Shown here one piece after another: positions 55,489 to 57,789 of a stretch of 57,789 bases of DNA. The position numbers were made by a program, and so were the translations under genes. Under the pieces are notes generated by a model. That model was not told the origin of the DNA, did not search any database, and saw only the letters and a program-made list of their open reading frames with translations. Where the stretch lies: NCBI GenBank assembly GCA_017519865.1, contig JAFWRQ010000006.1, positions 1 to 57,789 on the forward strand, given 5' to 3'. The DNA comes from Bacteroidales bacterium. GTDB taxonomy: Bacteria; Bacteroidota; Bacteroidia; Bacteroidales; UBA932. Numbering within the stretch: position 1 is the stretch's first letter; every line of letters begins with the position of its first letter.

Positions 55489-56688
55489 ATGGCAGAGAGA
55501 AGAGACTATTACGAAGTGCTTGGCGTTGACAGGAACGCCGCGCCGGACGACATAAAGGGCGCCTACAGGAAGGCCGCCCTCAAATGGCATCCCGACCGCT
55601 GGGTCAGCGGAACGGAGCAGGAGAAGAAGACCGCCGAGGAGAAATTCAAGGAGGCCTCCGAGGCCTATTCCGTGCTCAGCGACCCTGACAAGAAAGCCCG
55701 CTACGACCAGTTCGGATTTGCCGGCACCGACGGCGCCGGCGGCGCTCCGGACTGGAGCCAGGGCTTCGGCAACCTCAACGACATACTCAACGACCTCTTC
55801 GGAGGGCGTTTCGGAGGCTTCAGCGGCTTCGGTAACGGCGGCTTCGGCGGCTTCGGTTTCGGCGGCGGACAGCCCCAGCAGCGCGTTTTCCGCGGCAGGG
55901 ACATCCGCACGAGCGTGAGCCTCACCCTCGAGGAGATCGCCGCAGGCGTCGAGAAAGAGGTCACCATCGAGCGCAACCGTCCCTGCCCGGACTGCCAGGG
56001 CAAGGGCACGCGCAACTCGTCGGACATCAAGACCTGCCCCACCTGCAAGGGCTCCGGACAGGTCCAGAACATCACCAATTCGCTCTTCGGGCGCACGGTG
56101 GCGTACTCCACCTGCCCGCAGTGCCAAGGCGAAGGCAAGGTTGTTTCCAACCCTTGCCGTACCTGCAGCGGCACGGGCCTCGTACGGCGGAGGGAGACCG
56201 TAAAGGTCAAGATTCCCGCCGGCGTCGAGGAGGGCATGCAGCTCACCGTACGCAGCGAAGGCCATTCCGCACCGCACAACGGCACGAACGGCGACCTGCT
56301 GGTAGTCATCAAGGAGACCCAGCATCCGCAGTTTCGCCGCCAGGGCATGAACCTGTATTATACACAGATAATCAGCGTCCCTGACGCCATGCTCGGCTGC
56401 GAGGTTACCATCCCCTGCCTCGACGGGCCTTACCGCCTTAAGATCGATGCCGGAACACAGTCCGGCACGACTGTCAGGCTGCGCGGCAAAGGCCTGCCCG
56501 CTGTAAGCGGGTACGGCTCCGGCCGCGGCGACCTCTTCGTCCAGATCATGGTCTGGATCCCGAAGAAGCTCAACCGCGACGAGCGCAGGGCCATCGAGGA
56601 CATGCGTGGCAGCGACAGTTTCCGTCCCAGCCTCAGCCGTGACGACAAGAATCTTTTTGAAAAAATAGGAAAAAAGTTTGAGGAATAG
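55489..56688 (+). CDS. dnaJ: Chaperone DnaJ
   Basis: 399 aa from ATG 55489 (MAERRDYYEVLGVDRNA). J-domain with HPD (KWHPDRW), Gly/Phe-rich region at about 85-130, four zinc-finger repeats CPDCQGKG, CPTCKGSG, CPQCQGEG, CRTCSGTG, and the C-terminal substrate domains (GRDIRTSVSLTLEEIAAG, GYGSGRGDLFVQI). It delivers substrates to DnaK. The -33 box of rplS lies inside its last codons. Confidence 0.98.
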   Translation: MAERRDYYEVLGVDRNAAPDDIKGAYRKAALKWHPDRWVSGTEQEKKTAEEKFKEASEAYSVLSDPDKKARYDQFGFAGTDGAGGAPDWSQGFGNLNDILNDLFGGRFGGFSGFGNGGFGGFGFGGGQPQQRVFRGRDIRTSVSLTLEEIAAGVEKEVTIERNRPCPDCQGKGTRNSSDIKTCPTCKGSGQVQNITNSLFGRTVAYSTCPQCQGEGKVVSNPCRTCSGTGLVRRRETVKVKIPAGVEEGMQLTVRSEGHSAPHNGTNGDLLVVIKETQHPQFRRQGMNLYYTQIISVPDAMLGCEVTIPCLDGPYRLKIDAGTQSGTTVRLRGKGLPAVSGYGSGRGDLFVQIMVWIPKKLNRDERRAIEDMRGSDSFRPSLSRDDKNLFEKIGKKFEE

Positions 56689-56707
56689 AAAAAATTGTAT
56701 ACCTTTG
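56677..56707 (+). promoter_or_regulatory. Full promoter of rplS
   Basis: TTTG (56677-56680), 19-nt spacer, TACCTTTG (56700-56707). The leader to 56788 is about 78 nt and U/A-rich. Confidence 0.75.
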
Positions 56708-56788
56708 CAGTCCACAAAAAGCAACCTCTTACTGTTTTAGGGTTTAGTTATTTGGTAATGTTGCACTTGATATAGATTATTGACTGTT

Positions 56789-57166
56789 ATGGATTACATC
56801 AAGATTGTAGAGCAGGCATTCTCTCAGAACAAAGCCGCTTCCTACCCTGAGTTCAAGGCCGGTGACACCATCACCGTTACCTACAGGATCAAGGAAGGAG
56901 ACAAGGAAAGACTTCAGAAGTTCAAGGGCGTCGTCATCCAGATTTGCGGAGCAACCCCGTTCACCAGGACTTTCACCATCCGCAAGGTTTCCGGCGGCAT
57001 CGGAGTCGAGAGAATCTTCCCTTACGAGCTTCCGTCCATCGAGTCCATCGAGCTCAACAAGGTAGGTAAGGTCCGCAGGGCCCGCATCTTCTACCTCAGG
57101 AACCTCTCCGGCAAGAAGGCCAGGATCAAGGAGAAGAAGTTCGTTGCGAAGAAAGCCGACGAGTAG
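56789..57166 (+). CDS. rplS: 50S ribosomal protein L19
   Basis: 125 aa from ATG 56789 (MDYIKIVEQAFSQNK); an in-frame TTG 9 nt upstream is not used. Conserved FKAGDTITVTYRIKEGDKE, RLQKFKGVVIQICG, FTIRKVSGGIGVERIFP and RRARIFYLRNLSGKKARIKE. It lies at the 30S-50S interface. tRNA-Arg follows 26 nt after the stop. Confidence 0.98.
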   Translation: MDYIKIVEQAFSQNKAASYPEFKAGDTITVTYRIKEGDKERLQKFKGVVIQICGATPFTRTFTIRKVSGGIGVERIFPYELPSIESIELNKVGKVRRARIFYLRNLSGKKARIKEKKFVAKKADE

Positions 57167-57192
57167 CATAAAGGGCCCAAGGCCCTAATGAC

Positions 57193-57266
57193 GGCTCCTT
57201 AGCTCAACTGAATAGAGCACTTGACTACGGATCAAGAGGTTACAGGTTTGAATCCTGTAGGAGTCA
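57193..57266 (+). tRNA. tRNA-Arg(ACG)
   Basis: 74 nt. Acceptor GGCTCCT/AGGAGTC with one G-U, D-arm AGCTCAACTGAATAGAGC, anticodon arm CTTGA-CTACGGA-TCAAG (anticodon ACG), T-arm TACAGGTTTGAATCCTGTA. Discriminator A, CCA not encoded. The wobble A would be deaminated to inosine to read CGU/C/A. A terminator follows 5 nt later. Confidence 0.96.
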
Positions 57267-57270
57267 CGAT

Positions 57271-57310
57271 AAAACCGCATTAGAGACATCTCCAGTGCGG
57301 TTTTTCTTTT
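57271..57310 (+). terminator. Terminator after tRNA-Arg(ACG)
   Basis: AAAACCGCA (57271-57279) pairs with TGCGGTTTT (57296-57304), followed by more Ts. Confidence 0.85.
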
Positions 57311-57494
57311 TTACTTAACCACAACTTAACCACCAAATCTTTCTGGGACCATTGCGCGCGATTGCATGAATTCACTATCCAACTAATTAGCTAGCAATTA
57401 GTTATATTAATATTTGCCTATCTTTGCCACAGCTCGGTCGAGTTGTGGCTTTTCGCCATACGGACCGGGATGTTTAACGATAACTATCTAGACT
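57311..57494. other. AT-rich spacer after the tRNA with palindrome, promoter box and hairpin
   Basis: No gene. It has an 8-bp inverted repeat AACTAATT (57381-57388)/AATTAGTT (57396-57403), a -7 box TATCTTTG (57419-57426) and a 10-bp hairpin with one G-U (57426-57435 with 57440-57449). Its composition is lower in GC than the core genes. Confidence 0.7.
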
Positions 57495-57785
57495 ATGGCG
57501 AAGAAAAAGAAACTCAAGCGGAAAGCTCAATCCCATCCCACTAATTCCCTAGCGACTCCCCCATCCCCTACTCCGGAAGAGCAGAGGAAAATCCTCCGCG
57601 AGGCACAGAACGTCAACCGTGGACATCCACGGAAGGGCGAGACGCGCGAGGAACTCAGGCAAATCAACGTCAGTTGTCTCGCGAGCATTGGAGAACAGTT
57701 CACGGATCTCTCACTTAAGACCGGCAGGACCAAGCGGGCCCTTCTCGAGGAAGCCATCACACACTTGGTTCGGAAGTATGCCTAG
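57495..57785 (+). CDS. Ribbon-helix-helix-like small protein
   Basis: 96 aa. Very basic N-terminus (MAKKKKLKRKAQS), then a Pro-rich stretch and a C-terminal 40-residue ribbon-helix-helix pattern: strand-like REELRQINVSCLA, helix IGEQFTDLSLKTG, turn, helix TKRALLEEAITHLVRKY. RHH proteins bind DNA as dimers and are frequent regulators on plasmids and integrative elements. Its position just downstream of a tRNA-Arg gene, a usual integration site, suggests it may be the first gene of an accessory element extending past the window edge. Family not recognised. Ends 4 bp before the window edge. Confidence 0.65.
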   Translation: MAKKKKLKRKAQSHPTNSLATPPSPTPEEQRKILREAQNVNRGHPRKGETREELRQINVSCLASIGEQFTDLSLKTGRTKRALLEEAITHLVRKYA

Positions 57786-57789
57786 CGGC

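Noticed and set aside
57173-57187. Hairpin AGGGCC/GGCCCT between rplS and tRNA-Arg as a terminator
   Set aside because: The stem is short and no T-tract follows; the tRNA may be read together with rplS and end at 57271-57310.

Overview
The window is a chromosomal segment of a GC-rich member of the Bacteroidota, most likely a Bacteroidales gut-type anaerobe. The supporting signs are Bacteroidetes -7 promoter boxes (TAnnTTTG, sometimes with an upstream TTTG 19-20 nt away), an almost complete lack of Shine-Dalgarno sequences, many lipoproteins with N-terminal lipoboxes, pyruvate:ferredoxin oxidoreductase (NifJ), ATP-type PEP carboxykinase, DUF1573 and fimbrillin-type surface proteins. No plasmid, phage or rRNA genes are visible. 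The species cannot be named from the sequence.

Layout: 1-675 is the 3' end of pckA, sharing a bidirectional terminator with an EamA transporter (730-1653, -). An MBL lipoprotein, a ThrE-type exporter and a CPBP protease form an operon (1733-4560). A 739-bp repeat-rich gap follows (4561-5299). Next is a five-gene operon recG, WYL regulator, S9 peptidase lipoprotein, histidine acid phosphatase and hrpB (5300-14356). From 14357 to 17070 base composition drops and there is a 40-aa peptide gene plus a modular fimbrillin/BIG2 surface lipoprotein. From 17152 to 21487 lies a compact cluster: LRR lipoprotein, small regulator-like protein, a convergent membrane-anchored Ser/Thr kinase, and divergently a WG-repeat lipoprotein and a C-terminal beta-barrel-like protein. 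Then come a sugar isomerase lipoprotein, a ferredoxin-type aldo/keto reductase, tRNA-Arg(CCG), fabD and nifJ.

On the minus strand 28789-34129 an M16 protease, an acyltransferase and a dicarboxylate symporter form an operon. A short LysR-type regulator and a 56-aa 2x[4Fe-4S] ferredoxin converge near 34.7 kb. DUF1573, parE and the rpsF-rpsR-rplI ribosomal operon follow, then an AlkD-like protein and a POT peptide transporter on the minus strand. 42254-53615 is a long plus-strand run: lipid A-type acyltransferase, pepD, DUF2400, a zeta-toxin-like kinase, tldD/tldE, SlyD, a GT2, trkA and an ABC-F ATPase. queF and a queuosine-precursor transporter (minus) sit divergent from grpE-dnaJ. rplS, tRNA-Arg(ACG) and a ribbon-helix-helix protein close the window.

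The most unusual signal is not a protein. Two 150-nt intergenic elements (5046-5195 + and 40215-40364 -) align end to end without net length change at about 75 percent identity. They share inverted-repeat ends and nested pairings, and one of these stems keeps pairing although its bases differ between copies. This looks like an undescribed structured RNA or a mobile palindromic element. Other notable points are two different families of palindromic tandem repeats in intergenic DNA, a set of near-leaderless promoters, and the kinase/surface-protein cluster.
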